Positions 53,877-63,615 are shown, counted from the first letter of the stretch. The stretch is 64,000 nt of DNA from Mesorhizobium sp. AR02 (GCF_024746835.1 NZ_CP080530.1:558001-622000), one strand, 5' to 3'. Numbers and translations: made by a program. The notes: a model not told the origin generated them from the letters alone.

Positions 53877-54283
53877 TTGCCGAAGCCAACTCGCTTGGCA
53901 TCAGCCGAGGAGAGCGACGAAGATGTCGACAGCCTCTACCGAATTGACGGGCGGGCCGGTCCAGTTTCAGTAGCGGCGCCAGGACTGACCACTGGTGGTA
54001 GGCCGGCCCATGCAGCCGATCCGATCAGTCGAGCAAGCAGGGCGTATTCCACCATGCCCTAAAGGCGCCTTCCAAGCCCGCGATATTCGTAGCGGGTCGG
54101 AAGTCGGCTAATGCTTCGGACCTTCAATGGCCTCTCGGTGACTCGTATCCAGTCATCCTCACCCATCTAAGCTCGGAAACGGGTCCAGCGAAAGAGTTAA
54201 TCATCTCGAACCTCAATCGTTGACTCTTCCTGCCCACTCGCGCTTAGTAATCAACGTCAGCGACCACTTAAGGGCGTCGCTGC
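53877..54283. other. Region without a recognisable gene
   Basis: About 400 bases with only short frames. No repeats or operators stand out. Confidence 0.4.
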
Positions 54284-54559
54284 TTGAGAGCTAAGAACGC
54301 ACTCTCGCCCGGCTATGAGGCGCAAGAGATGCTGAAACGCTACCTTCCTAGTTGCACGCTATATCCTGCCAACCTAGCGCTGCTTCAGCGTGTGTTTGAC
54401 CAGGTGTGTTGCGAGCGCGCCTACGCGGCACAATCGCTAGATGCGGAGATTGCGGCAACGACATTGCTGCACCTGTTTCAGCATGGGATGACCAATGAGG
54501 CCGCACTTTTGGCGGAAATGCGAAGATGGCAGCAAGAATTCATCCGACGAGCGAGCTGA
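54284..54559 (+). CDS. Hypothetical protein
   Basis: A 91-residue frame from a TTG. An in-frame ATG (MLKRYLPSCTLY) occurs 15 residues in. Segments NLALLQRVFDQVC and AATTLLHLFQHGMTNEAAL look like small helical rhizobial proteins of unknown function. There are no motifs. Confidence 0.45.
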   Translation: MRAKNALSPGYEAQEMLKRYLPSCTLYPANLALLQRVFDQVCCERAYAAQSLDAEIAATTLLHLFQHGMTNEAALLAEMRRWQQEFIRRAS

Positions 54560-55161
54560 GCTGGCGCAATCGCGAGTGAAGCCGACCTTTGATCGCAAGA
54601 GAGAGCGCCAAAGCAGAGATAGTCGGTACACACAAGAATACTTCAAGCATGCCCTGGTGTGCGTCCAGCCCATTTTCGTAAATCCGCTTTAGCACGTCGC
54701 AGGCAGTCTCGGCACGCTGGCGCGCGCAGCCGATAAGCATTTTTCCTCCCAACATCGCAGGCGCACCAGCGATGTCGTCCCATACCGTCCGTTACCAGAC
54801 TGCTCAGGAACGCAGCTAAATCTAGGTTGGCTATCTTCCATCTGCGTAAACGAGTAGGAAGCCTGTTGGTTCAACAGCCGCTCATATTTCGGGGCAGAAA
54901 CGGGTCGTCGGGGGCGACGACGAAGGCAACTGAGAGGCAACCTTATTGAGACAAACCTTTCAACGAATAGCGCGTGGCGGCTAGTCCGGTTGCACGCCCG
55001 CAAACCGCCGCAGTCCTGGTCCCCGGAGTTTCGATGTAAGCCAGGAGGTTTGATCCAACGCGCCGTGCGGCATTCTGAGAACATTCACTATACAATATAA
55101 TCGCATTGCGGCATTGATGGTCTCCGCAGGCGGGAGGTGCCTCTCTGGAGTTCGTCCATTC
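54560..55161. other. Region without a recognisable gene
   Basis: About 600 bases. Minus-strand frames such as 54689-55084 lack protein character. The last 80 bases should carry the promoter of the XRE-type gene; TATACAATATAAT at 55089-55101 is a possible -10 region. Confidence 0.4.
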
Positions 55162-55533
55162 ATGTCGCGCGTCCGCAAGCCCCAGCCGGTCGATCATTCC
55201 ATCCTCAATGAAATGCTGGCGCTGCACCTCCAGCAGCTTGAGATCCAGAATGGTGGGATGGAGGCCTTCCTCTCCAAGACGGGGTTGGCGCGAGGGACCT
55301 ACTACACGATGCTGCGCGGCATCGGAAATCCGACCCTGAAGACAATCGAGCGCATCGCTTCCAAGCTCAATATGACCGTATTCGAGTTGCTGGGCTTCGA
55401 GATTGACGATGCGCGCAGGGCGCTGAAGAAGCGCGGCGTCGACTATGATGAGCTGACCTCAGCCATCCGGAAAAAAGATGAAGCTACCCGGCGTGTAGTG
55501 CGGCAGACCCGGTCGCAGAAGCTATTGGGCTAA
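55162..55533 (+). CDS. XRE-type helix-turn-helix regulator (possible antitoxin)
   Basis: A 123-residue protein from the ATG of MSRVRKPQPVDH. The helix-turn-helix spans ARGTYYTMLRGIGNPTLKTI (about residues 45-64) and is followed by IASKLNMTVFELLGF, typical of XRE/Cro folds. The C-terminus is basic. The 3' neighbour is a PIN-toxin fragment, so it may once have been an antitoxin, though the pairing is unproven. Confidence 0.72.
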   Translation: MSRVRKPQPVDHSILNEMLALHLQQLEIQNGGMEAFLSKTGLARGTYYTMLRGIGNPTLKTIERIASKLNMTVFELLGFEIDDARRALKKRGVDYDELTSAIRKKDEATRRVVRQTRSQKLLG

Positions 55534-55547
55534 ACTAAGCTCGTGTT

Positions 55548-55649
55548 CACGACCTCATCCTTGTTACGCGCAACCTGAAGGATTTCGCTGGCCGCGGTGT
55601 CCGCCTACTGAACCCGTTCAAGGGTCCGCCAGAAGAACACTCAGCGTAG
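55548..55649 (+). pseudogene. VapC-like PIN-domain toxin, C-terminal fragment
   Basis: Thirty-three codons reading HDLILVTRNLKDFAGRG, then VRLLNPFKGPP. The TRN-x2-DF motif with the acidic residue and the LLNP end are typical of VapC C-termini. The rest of the gene is absent. Confidence 0.65.
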
Positions 55650-55762
55650 TCGAGGTGATGGCTCATGGCCGAAAACCCCCGCGCTCAATGCGTGTGTATG
55701 GCCCAGACCAACGAAACCGGGACCTTCTGGCTGCGTCGGCGCGAGGCTATAACGTCCTTTGA

Positions 55763-56818
55763 TCAGGCCGCGTCGGGACCTTCCGATGCAAGGAGCAGCG
55801 CTACTTCGACGCGGTTGCGACCTTTATGCTTGGCCTTGTAAAGGGCGGTGTCGGCGGCGAGAAGCAGGCCTTCCGGCATCCTGATTGTCCCGCCCGATCG
55901 TGACAGTGCGGTCGCTGAACCAATGCTGACTGTGACGCGTCCGCCGCCTTCCGGATTGTCGCCATGAGGCAGGCCGAGGTTTTCGATTGCGCGCCTCAGC
56001 CGTTCCGCTATTTCAAGCGCTCCCTCGCTGTCGGTATCAGGCAAGATGACGGCGAGTTCTTCCCCGCCGTATCGCGACGCCAGATCCCCAGGACGATGAA
56101 GCACGTCTCTTATAGCTGCAGCGACGGCACGAAGACAATCATCGCCTACCTGATGACCGTATTTGTCGTTAAAGCCTTTGAATCGATCGATATCGAGCAA
56201 CAGCAAGGACATCTGTCCAGCGCTGCCAACGGTGCGTCGCCATTCCCTGTCCAAGGTCTCGTCGAAGGCTCGGCGGTTGCCCAGACCGGTCAGTCCGTCC
56301 GTCATCGCAAGCGAGCGGAGTTGTTCTTCGAGCCGTTTGCGTTCTGTGATATCTCTCATGATCAGCACGAAGTCGCCTGGAACGCCAGTTAGCGGATCAC
56401 GGACGATGCGCGCCTTGCTCTCCACCCAGACAGTTTTCCCATCCTTGCGCCGGATCTCGATTGCAAGCGGCTCGCCCTCGTCTGCTCCGGCAAGCAAGAG
56501 TGCGGCTGCCGCAGCGATGTTTTGAAGATGCTCCGGCGGGACGAACATTTCCGGACCATGCCCAACCATTTCCTCCGGGAGCCATCCCAGAAGCCGGGTG
56601 CATGACGGTGAAACGTAGCGTGCCTTCGTGTCCGGCCCGAGTTGCATGATGACGTCACCGCTGTTCTCAGTGAGCATCCGGAAATCCGTTTCTTCCGGAT
56701 GAATGTCCGAACGGATAGCCAGGCCTGCCGATGACTGCCCGGACCCGGGGCGACCGAAAGCCTTGCGAATGAGCTGTGATGCGGATGGCAGGCGCATATT
56801 TGTTTCCTTTTCGGACAC
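55763..56818 (-). CDS. PAS-GGDEF diguanylate cyclase
   Basis: A 351-residue protein. A PAS domain (about residues 45-160, with PAC segment VMRDITERKRLEEQL-like end) precedes a GGDEF domain. The active site is RYGGEELAVILP, an active GGEEL form. Five residues upstream, RPGD matches the RxxD inhibitory site. It would make c-di-GMP from two GTP with product inhibition, responding to a signal sensed by PAS. There is no signal peptide or membrane span, so it is cytosolic. Confidence 0.92.
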   Translation of the reverse strand: MSEKETNMRLPSASQLIRKAFGRPGSGQSSAGLAIRSDIHPEETDFRMLTENSGDVIMQLGPDTKARYVSPSCTRLLGWLPEEMVGHGPEMFVPPEHLQNIAAAAALLLAGADEGEPLAIEIRRKDGKTVWVESKARIVRDPLTGVPGDFVLIMRDITERKRLEEQLRSLAMTDGLTGLGNRRAFDETLDREWRRTVGSAGQMSLLLLDIDRFKGFNDKYGHQVGDDCLRAVAAAIRDVLHRPGDLASRYGGEELAVILPDTDSEGALEIAERLRRAIENLGLPHGDNPEGGGRVTVSIGSATALSRSGGTIRMPEGLLLAADTALYKAKHKGRNRVEVALLLASEGPDAA

Positions 56819-56882
56819 GTTTCTGCGGGGCGCCGCAGCATTCTTATCGGTTGTTCAAGCCACCCCCAGGGAGGGATTTCTG

Positions 56883-58390
56883 TCAGGCGATCCGATCGAT
56901 TGGGTTCGCTATCCCGCTCGCTACCCTAGTCTCCTCAGCAGGCGGTCGCCCGAACCGCTTCAGAAGGCCTTTCGCTATCTGACGTGGTACCGCTTGCGAA
57001 AACAGGTATCCCTGACCCAACTGGCACCCGATCTCCGCAAGTAAGACGGCCTGGGCTTCGTTCTCGATGCCTTCGGCGATGACCTGAATGTCGAGCTTGC
57101 GAGCGATGCCGACCAAGCCCTCGACGATGGCCAGGCTCGGATCTCCCTGGACAAGGCGATCAATGAAGGATTTGTCGATCTTGACGATATCGACCGGCAC
57201 GGTCAGCAGATGCGTGAGCGAAGCGAAGCCCGTTCCGAAATCATCGAGCGCGACGCGCAGGCCATGGGCGCGCAGCGCCTTGATTTCCCGAGCGACGAGG
57301 GGGTCGCGCTGCCCGAGATAGACCGACTCCGTGACCTCCAGAATGATGTGCTTCAACGGAACGTTCTCGCGGCCGAACGCGGCTTCGAGACGCGCATAGA
57401 GCGTTCCGCTGTGGAAATCGGCTGAGGTAATGTTGATACCGACATGCTGCAACGGAATACCTTGATCCAGCCACGAGCGCGCGTCCGCTGCGACGATCGC
57501 CATCATGCATTCCGTCAGATTCGAGGCGACGCTGACATCGGAGGTCGCCTGGTGAAACGCGGCGGCGGAAACGATCTCTCCATCCGGCTTGCGAAGGCGG
57601 CAGAGGGCCTCCATGCCGATGATCTCGCGGGTGTCGAGCCGCAGGATCGGCTGATAGAACGCGTCGATCCGGCCTTCGCGCAAAGCCGCGTCAACATCGC
57701 GGATCACCTCGATCCGGGTCTTGATTGTGCTGCCGATTCCCGGCGAGTACAGCACGAAGCCACCTCGCGAAGTTTCCTTGGCGTGGTAGAGCGCGAAATC
57801 GGCATTTTGGCGCACGCTTTTCGCATCGACGTCCCCCGCCGACAGCACTGCGCCGCCGATGGTGGCCTGTGCCAGGATCATGTGCCCGTCGCAGTTGGCG
57901 GGCACAGCCAGAGTGCCGAGAATATGACGCGCCGTGCTCTGGATGCCGGCGGGCGCTCCGGCTCGCTGAAGGATTACGACGAACTCGTCGCCGCCCATGC
58001 GAAACACACGGTCAGGCGCTACGCTTTCGGCGAGACGTGACCCCACCGCCTGTAGCAAAGCATCGCCGGCAGCATGGCCGAAGGTGTCGTTGATGGTCTT
58101 CAGGTTGTCGAGGTCGATGATCAGGACCGCCCAGGCGCTCGGTTGGCCAAAGGACAGCCGCTCCAGGGCTACGTCCAAACTCGCCCGGTTCGGCAGGTTG
58201 GTGAGCGCATCGACATAGGCGCCGTGCTCTCGCTCGACGACCCGCCGGTGACGCTCAAGCGCGATGGCGCACAGAGAGGTACAAGAGGCGACAACCTTCT
58301 CCTCGCGAGGGGTGGGGCCGCGTTTCTCCGGAAAGTACAGGGCAAAGGTGCCGAGCACAGCGCCCGCGACGTCGCAGATCGGGCTCGACC
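56883..58390 (-). pseudogene. GAF-GGDEF-EAL protein, N-terminus removed by IS5-B
   Basis: About 500 codons remain. The end of a GAF-type domain (AGAVLGTFALYFPEKRG) is followed by GGDEF (RMGGDEFVVIL) and EAL (GMEALCRL, then EVTESVYLG, LDDFGTG and KIDKSF). GGDEF and EAL motifs look intact, with c-di-GMP turnover as the family role. The native start and most of the sensor region are lost at 58390. An open frame continues into IS5-B sequence to 58646, so a fusion protein could be made. Confidence 0.8.
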
Positions 58391-59264
58391 GGCGTTGGTG
58401 CATGGGTCCGGACTTGAGCGGGTGTCGATCTTTGAAGCGGCAGACTATGCCGTGGCCGCCTTGCGGCGGGCGGATTTCGGGCGTGCGCAGGCAAGCATGC
58501 GGTTGAGGACGGCGCAGCCGATGGCGACTTCGGTCTTCTGAACGGGAAGCGACCGTGCCCGCAAACGCCGCCCGATGGTGGACTTGTATCGCCCTATGGC
58601 GGTCTCGACCAGCGAGCGTTTGCCATAACCGTTGGAGACCTGCCATTTCATCCGGCCGTCTCTGCCGATTGCGGCGATATGCTGGTCCCTTTGGCCGGCA
58701 GGTCTATCGTCGAATGGTTCGACCGCGTTGGCACGAGGCGGAATGACGATTGCGGCGGCAGCGCTATGATCGATGACTGCGTCGTAAGTCGGTTTTCCGT
58801 CATAGGCGCCGTCAGCAGTAAACTGTCCGATCGGACCGCCAATCTGGTCGAGTAGTGGCTCAACTTGAGAGACATCGCCAGTGTCCTGATCAGTCAGGGT
58901 ATGGGCAATGATCTCGCCGCTGTCGGCATCCAGTGCCAGATGCAGCTTGCGCCAACTGCGACGGGATCTGGCGCCGTGCTTCTCCTCCAGCCACTGACCC
59001 GCGCCGTAGACCTGCAGGCCGGTGCTGTCGACAAGAACATGCACTGGTCCCTCCGGCGCAACCTGGCGATCATGCCGTTTGTTGGGCGATTGCCATTTCC
59101 GCGCCCGACGGCTCAGGGTGGTATGATCGGGGACAGCGAGCGCCAGCCCCATCAGTTGCAGCACCGATTCCAGCAAGCCTTCTGCCTGGCGCAGCCGCAG
59201 GCCAAACACAAGGCCCAGCGTCAAGGTGGTCTCGATCGCCAGATCAGAATAGCGGTGCTGGCCA
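58391..59264 (-). mobile_element. IS5-B, truncated copy
   Basis: The left 874 bases match the complete IS5-B at 33634. It ends at 59264 where IS5-A copy 3 begins. The transposase lacks its N-terminal 60 or so residues. Confidence 0.85.
58445..59263 (-). pseudogene. IS5-B transposase, N-terminally truncated
   Basis: The C-terminal 272 or so residues, from GQHRYSDLAIETTL on, with the same DDE residues as the complete copy. The apparent start in the frame (MTKDPCTNA) is IS5-A end sequence. Confidence 0.88.
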
Positions 59265-60377
59265 GCGTTGGTGCATGGATCCTTTGTCAACGGTTTGGCG
59301 ATAGGCAGGCAGGATCGAAATCAGCTTGATGCGAGTGCCATGCCGTACAAACACAACGCAGATCGTCGTCATCACGTCGGAAAGATGAAATTCAGGGTGA
59401 CGAATTGGCGTGACTACGAAGCAGGTCTGCGCCGGCGTGGTAGCCTGACCTTATGGGTAACGCCGGAGGCACTTGCGGGATGGCGCGCTCCGCGACGCAA
59501 GACCCGCGGCGGCCAAGCCCGGTATTCCGATCTCGCCATTGAGACAGCGCTGACGCTGGGTTGCGTCTTGGCAATGCGGCTGCGCCAGACCGAGGGATTG
59601 CTCCACTCGCTGCTGGATCTCATGGGGCTGAAAGTCCCAGTTCCAGATCATACGACGCTGAGCCGTCGGGCACAGAAGTGGGAGCCATCAGCCCGACGAA
59701 ACCCGCCGCTGCCGGACGGCCCGCTGCATGTGCTTGTCGATAGCACGGGATTGAAAGTCTACGGCGCCGGGCAATGGCTGGAGCAGAAACATGGCGCCAG
59801 ATCACGTCGCAACTGGCGCAAGCTGCATCTGGCAGTGGATGCCAAAAGTGGCGCGATCATTGCCCAAAGGCTGACAGATCAGGACACGGATGATCCTTCC
59901 CAGGTGGCACCGCTGCTCGATCAGATCGACGGCGAGATCGACCAGTTCACAGCCGACGGAGCCTATGGCGGCAAGCCAACCTATCGGTCTATCCTGCAGC
60001 ACAGCGCAACCGCGAACATCGTCATTCCACCGCGTTCCACGGCGGTGGAAAGCGGTGATACCGGACCGCCTGGTCAAAGGGACAAGCACATTGCCGCAAT
60101 CGCAAGCGACGGTCGGCTGAAATGGCAGGCAGCCACCGGCTACGGCAAGCGGGCGCTGAGCGAAACAGCCATCGGACGATACAAGGGGCTGATCGGACGG
60201 CGCCTGCGAGCACGCTCTCTTCCGGCTCAACAGACCGAGGTTGCCATCGGTTGCATCGTTCTCAACCGCATGCTGGCATGGGCACGCCCGGAGTCTATCC
60301 GGCGTCAAGTCACGCAGGCATAACCAACTACATTAATGATCGAAATGCGTTCGATTTCATATCCGCGCACCAACGCC
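59265..60377 (+). mobile_element. IS5-family element IS5-A, copy 3
   Basis: Ends GCGTTGGTGC (59265) and GCACCAACGCC (60377). It truncates IS5-B on its left. To the right lies unrelated sequence, and no target repeat is present. Confidence 0.87.
59340..60323 (+). CDS. IS5-A transposase, copy 3
   Basis: A 327-residue transposase starting MPYKHNADRR, agreeing with copy 2 where copy 1 differs. The frame extends upstream to 59268 but the earlier start is in the IS end. Intact. Confidence 0.92.
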   Translation: MPYKHNADRRHHVGKMKFRVTNWRDYEAGLRRRGSLTLWVTPEALAGWRAPRRKTRGGQARYSDLAIETALTLGCVLAMRLRQTEGLLHSLLDLMGLKVPVPDHTTLSRRAQKWEPSARRNPPLPDGPLHVLVDSTGLKVYGAGQWLEQKHGARSRRNWRKLHLAVDAKSGAIIAQRLTDQDTDDPSQVAPLLDQIDGEIDQFTADGAYGGKPTYRSILQHSATANIVIPPRSTAVESGDTGPPGQRDKHIAAIASDGRLKWQAATGYGKRALSETAIGRYKGLIGRRLRARSLPAQQTEVAIGCIVLNRMLAWARPESIRRQVTQA

Positions 60378-60579
60378 CCTCGACGCTGACCTTTTCCACA
60401 TTGGCTCGGGCGGCCGGCGTGCACAAGGCCCAAGGGAGGACAGTGTCCATCGTCCTTCCTGGTAGGCGCCGCCCGGACCACCAGTACGCTATGTTATTGG
60501 TCAATCGTTGGGGGTGGGATTCCGCGCCGGCAGCGGACATCGGGGTGGGGCAGGGTTTAGGAAGCTGTACCGTAAGGTG

Positions 60580-61032
60580 GAGGCCTCGCCCGGAAGCCGC
60601 GATCTGTTTCCGTTCAATCACTTCGGCGACGGTGTGGCAAAATTCGCGTTCACACATAGTGTCCCCATCCTCAATGCTCTCAAGGCATGGCTCGACGACA
60701 TCGCCCCAAAAGTCTTGCCGGACAGCAAGCTCGGCGACGCCGTGTCCTACACTCTGAACCAGTGGGAGTACCTGACGCGATACACAGAAGACGGCAGGAT
60801 GCCGATCGACAACAACCTCCTCGAACGCAGAAAATCCTGGCTGTTCAGCGATACCGTGGATGGAGCCAGGGCCAGCGCCGTCATATACAGCCTGATGCTG
60901 ACCTGCCGCGCCTGTGGCGTCGAGCCCTTGGCCTACTTGCGCCACGTCCTCAGCAAATTGCCGCAGCGCGCCACAGACGCCGACATCACCGACCTGCTGC
61001 CCTTCAACTTCGCCAAAACCGCCGCTGCGTGA
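60580..61032 (+). pseudogene. IS66-family TnpC, C-terminal fragment
   Basis: About 150 codons: VPILNALKAWLDDIAPKVLP, NQWEYLTRYTEDGRMPIDNN and SWLFSDTVDGARASAVIYSL. The NNLLER motif with the catalytic Glu is followed directly by RKSWLF; family members normally have about eight more residues (DIRVFATG-like) between them, so a short in-frame deletion is likely. The 200 bases upstream (60378-60579) have no gene. Confidence 0.82.
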
Positions 61033-61061
61033 TCCGATGCAGCCGTCTGACAGCGACCCCG

Positions 61062-61286
61062 TCAAACGGGCCGCGTCAACGCGCATGGAAATGAGCGCTT
61101 ACTGTTGAAACGCTCCAGAAGCTGGGGCGAGAAGTGGACGACCCAACGATGCACGGTGGAGTGGTCGACGTTCAGGCCTCGCTCGGCCATCATCTCTTCC
61201 AGATCACGCAAGCTCAGATTGTAGGCCAGATACCACCGCACGCACTGAAGGATCACGGATCGATCGAAGTGCCTGCCTTTGAACAT
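61062..61286 (-). pseudogene. IS6-family transposase, N-terminal fragment
   Basis: Starts MFKGRHFDRSVILQCVRWYL and continues with YNLSLRDLEEMMAERGLNVD and HSTVHRWVVHFSP, the N-terminus of an IS6-family transposase distinct from the one at 52723. It breaks off after ERFN and joins IS66 sequence. Confidence 0.82.
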
Positions 61287-61317
61287 TGAGCGCTCCCGAA
61301 AATCGAAGAGCTGTCAT

Positions 61318-61352
61318 GCCCCAGTCAAGTTACCGAAAAGTTTGCGACACAT
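61318..61352 (+). repeat. 35-bp inverted copy of cysQ coding sequence
   Basis: This stretch on the plus strand matches cysQ codons PVKLPKSLRHI at about 63533-63567 on the minus strand. Sequence diverges on both sides. It lies directly next to the IS6 fragment. Confidence 0.7.
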
Positions 61353-61683
61353 CCCGATAGCGTGGCGATCAGGCTGATAAAGTGGTGGTCGCGCCGAAAC
61401 CGCAATTCGGACAACAGCTGGGGGCAATCTGCGGCCGGACCGCCAGCGTGATAGTGTCGCGTTCTTCGAGCACAGCCTGGTTGTCTGCGGCAACCCCCAC
61501 ATTCGGATAGCGCGAAGCGAGTTTGCCGCAATCTCTTCGCTGGAAGGCGACAACAAGATCGATACCGGATCGCCCTTGATGGGATTTCAGCCGATAACAA
61601 TGGCGAAGTAAGCGCATGGCTGCCGACGAAGCCAAGTTTGATTGGGTACCCCACGAGCGTTGCTTCTCCGGATGGTCCGGGGA
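61353..61683. other. Region with possible degraded coding sequence
   Basis: A minus-strand frame (61369-61635) contains KLASRYPNVGVAADNQAVLE and ERDTITLAVRPQ, coding-like but unrecognised, without a convincing start. It may be the residue of a gene cut when the IS6 and IS66 fragments arrived. Confidence 0.3.
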
Positions 61684-62568
61684 TCACCATGGCCCCTGCT
61701 CCAGTCTGATCCCGTAATTAAGCGACCGCTTCGCCCCCGGTGCGACCAGCATCAGGCCCGGCTTATCGATGAAGTTGCCATCGAAGTCCACAGGGCTTGC
61801 TATGCCATGCCAGGGTTCGATGCACAGGAACGGGGCGCCGCCAGGCTTTGACCAGATGCCCAGTTCTGAAAATCCCTGCCATGATACTTCGATCGCCGGA
61901 CCACGCTCGGCCGCGTAGCGCACGCTGGTGCTTGCGGGACGATCCAGGATGACGGCGTCGTCATCGAACAGCCGTTCGGATAGTGCAAGCGTCCTGCCTT
62001 CGATGGGCGTCGGCCGCGGTGCTGCGAGCAGGAGGCCATCGCTAAGGCGAGGAACTGGCGCCGGCTCATCATCGGCAAATGTCAGGTGGTAGGCCTCCTT
62101 AGGTAACTCCGACAGCAACGGCCAATTGAACGCCGGGTGCGCGCCGATTGAGGCCGGCAACAGCTCGTCGCCTGTGTTGGTGACCTCGAAGGTCACCCCG
62201 AGTTGCTGGCGTTCCAGCGTGTAAGTCACGGCCAGGCGAAACGCGAAGGGGTAGTGCGCGCGGCTGTCGGCGTCGTCGGTAAGAACCAGCGTGCAGGATC
62301 GAGGTCCCCTGTCCGCCCACACAAAAGGCTTGTCGCGCGCGAAGCCGTGCTGCTTCATCGTATAGGTCTGGCCGCGGTGACGCAGTTGATCGCCCTTCAG
62401 CCGGCCGACAATCGGAAACAGCAACGGAGAATGGCGCCGCCAGGCCGGACCGGCCTGCCAGAGGAACTCAAATCCTTGCGCATCCTGCAGCGACACCAGT
62501 TCGGCGCCCTGGCCGACTATAACAGCCGAGATGCCGTCGCCATGAAGGGTTTGACTGTCTTGTGGCAC
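61684..62568 (-). CDS. Aldose 1-epimerase-like protein (galactose mutarotase fold)
   Basis: A 294-residue protein of the LacX/YeaD-like aldose-1-epimerase group. Features are GAELVSLQDAQGFEFLWQA near residue 20, PLLFPIVGRLKGD, KQHGFARDKPF with the catalytic His, and IGAHPAFNWPL with the second His. The C-terminal Glu lies in FLCIEPWHG. It would interconvert anomers of sugars or sugar phosphates. Between it and cysQ, 62569-62856, is a short frame with CPLCGDSEVTG but no identifiable gene. Confidence 0.87.
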   Translation of the reverse strand: MPQDSQTLHGDGISAVIVGQGAELVSLQDAQGFEFLWQAGPAWRRHSPLLFPIVGRLKGDQLRHRGQTYTMKQHGFARDKPFVWADRGPRSCTLVLTDDADSRAHYPFAFRLAVTYTLERQQLGVTFEVTNTGDELLPASIGAHPAFNWPLLSELPKEAYHLTFADDEPAPVPRLSDGLLLAAPRPTPIEGRTLALSERLFDDDAVILDRPASTSVRYAAERGPAIEVSWQGFSELGIWSKPGGAPFLCIEPWHGIASPVDFDGNFIDKPGLMLVAPGAKRSLNYGIRLEQGPW

Positions 62569-62856
62569 ATATCCTCGCGGGCCGCTGTTGAAGGCCGGTG
62601 CTGTGGCAGACTAGCAAAAGCTCTTGGCGACGCAAGGTGTGGCCGGGTTTTGCGAGAACAAATTGTGGCCGGAGGATCTCTCCGGTTACCTCGCTATCGC
62701 CGCACAACGGACAGTCGCTGCTCACGCTCGCCAGTGAAATTCAGCAGCAACTGGCAGATGTTGATGAAGTGACGAGCGTCTGTTCCACTCCGACCAATCG
62801 GTTGAGTTATTCTCCAGAGTGCGAACTTTGATCAATCGCAGCCGGTGACGTGTCTG

Positions 62857-63615
62857 CTATGAACAGGAATTGGCGAAATCCGCCTCGTCCTGTTGCCCCA
62901 GTTTGCCGTAGCGAAGCGGGCCGCCTTCGAGAAGCGTTGTTCGTCCACCAGCCGCCCGCAGCACGGCATCGCCGGCCGCAGTATCCCATTCCATAGTACG
63001 ACCGAAGCGCGGATAAAGATCAGCCGCTCCGCTCGCCAAAAGGCAGAACTTCAACGAAGAGCCCACAGAGACGATCTCCGCGCCCGGGAACCTAGCGATG
63101 AATTCGTCGGTCTCGGGCGTGCGGTGGGGGCGGCTCGCGACGATGGTAAGCCGCTTGGCTGCCCTTCGTACGGATATCTTGCGGCGGGCCGCCGGCTGGA
63201 AATCCGGCGCAATTGATACCTCGGTCGCTTCGCCCGGACGGCCGGAGTACAACACACCCTTTGCCGGAGCATAAACTACGCCTAATTCCGGAACGCCTTG
63301 GCGGACAAGCGCGATATTCACCGTGAAGTCGCTGTTGCGGTTGATGAATTCCTTGGTGCCGTCGAGCGGATCGATCAGCAGGATCGCATCGCCTTCGAGC
63401 ACCGGCACCACGCCGGCGGCGATTTCCTCTTCCGCCACACAAGTTACGCCGGCCAGCGCCTCGCGCAGCCCTTCAAGGATCACCCGCTCAGCCGCACGGT
63501 CCGCCTCGGTCACCGACGAGGCATCCGCCTGGATGTGTCGCAAACTTTTCGGTAACTTGACTGGGTAGCGTCCCTCTATCCAAGATCGCAACTGACCTGT
63601 TGGCTTGGCCGCCAT
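62857..63615 (-). CDS. cysQ: 3'(2'),5'-bisphosphate nucleotidase CysQ-like (inositol monophosphatase family)
   Basis: About 252 residues from the ATG of MAAKPTGQLRSW; an upstream ATG at 63672 is also in frame. Metal-site motifs of the IMPase family are present: EEEIAAG (first acidic site), LIDPLDGTKEFI and WDTAAGDAVLRAAGG. DPLDGT followed by KEF is characteristic of CysQ, which removes the 3'-phosphate from PAP formed in sulfate assimilation. Thirty-five bases of it are duplicated in inverted orientation at 61318. Confidence 0.85.
   Translation of the reverse strand: MAAKPTGQLRSWIEGRYPVKLPKSLRHIQADASSVTEADRAAERVILEGLREALAGVTCVAEEEIAAGVVPVLEGDAILLIDPLDGTKEFINRNSDFTVNIALVRQGVPELGVVYAPAKGVLYSGRPGEATEVSIAPDFQPAARRKISVRRAAKRLTIVASRPHRTPETDEFIARFPGAEIVSVGSSLKFCLLASGAADLYPRFGRTMEWDTAAGDAVLRAAGGRTTLLEGGPLRYGKLGQQDEADFANSCS

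Noticed and set aside
58391..58646. N-terminal 85 codons of the GGDEF-EAL frame as native protein
   Set aside because: This sequence is the reverse of the IS5-B 3' region and is identical in kind at 33634-33889.
60328..61086. 252-codon minus-strand frame
   Set aside because: Overlaps the IS5-A end and runs antisense to the IS66 TnpC fragment; no protein family features.
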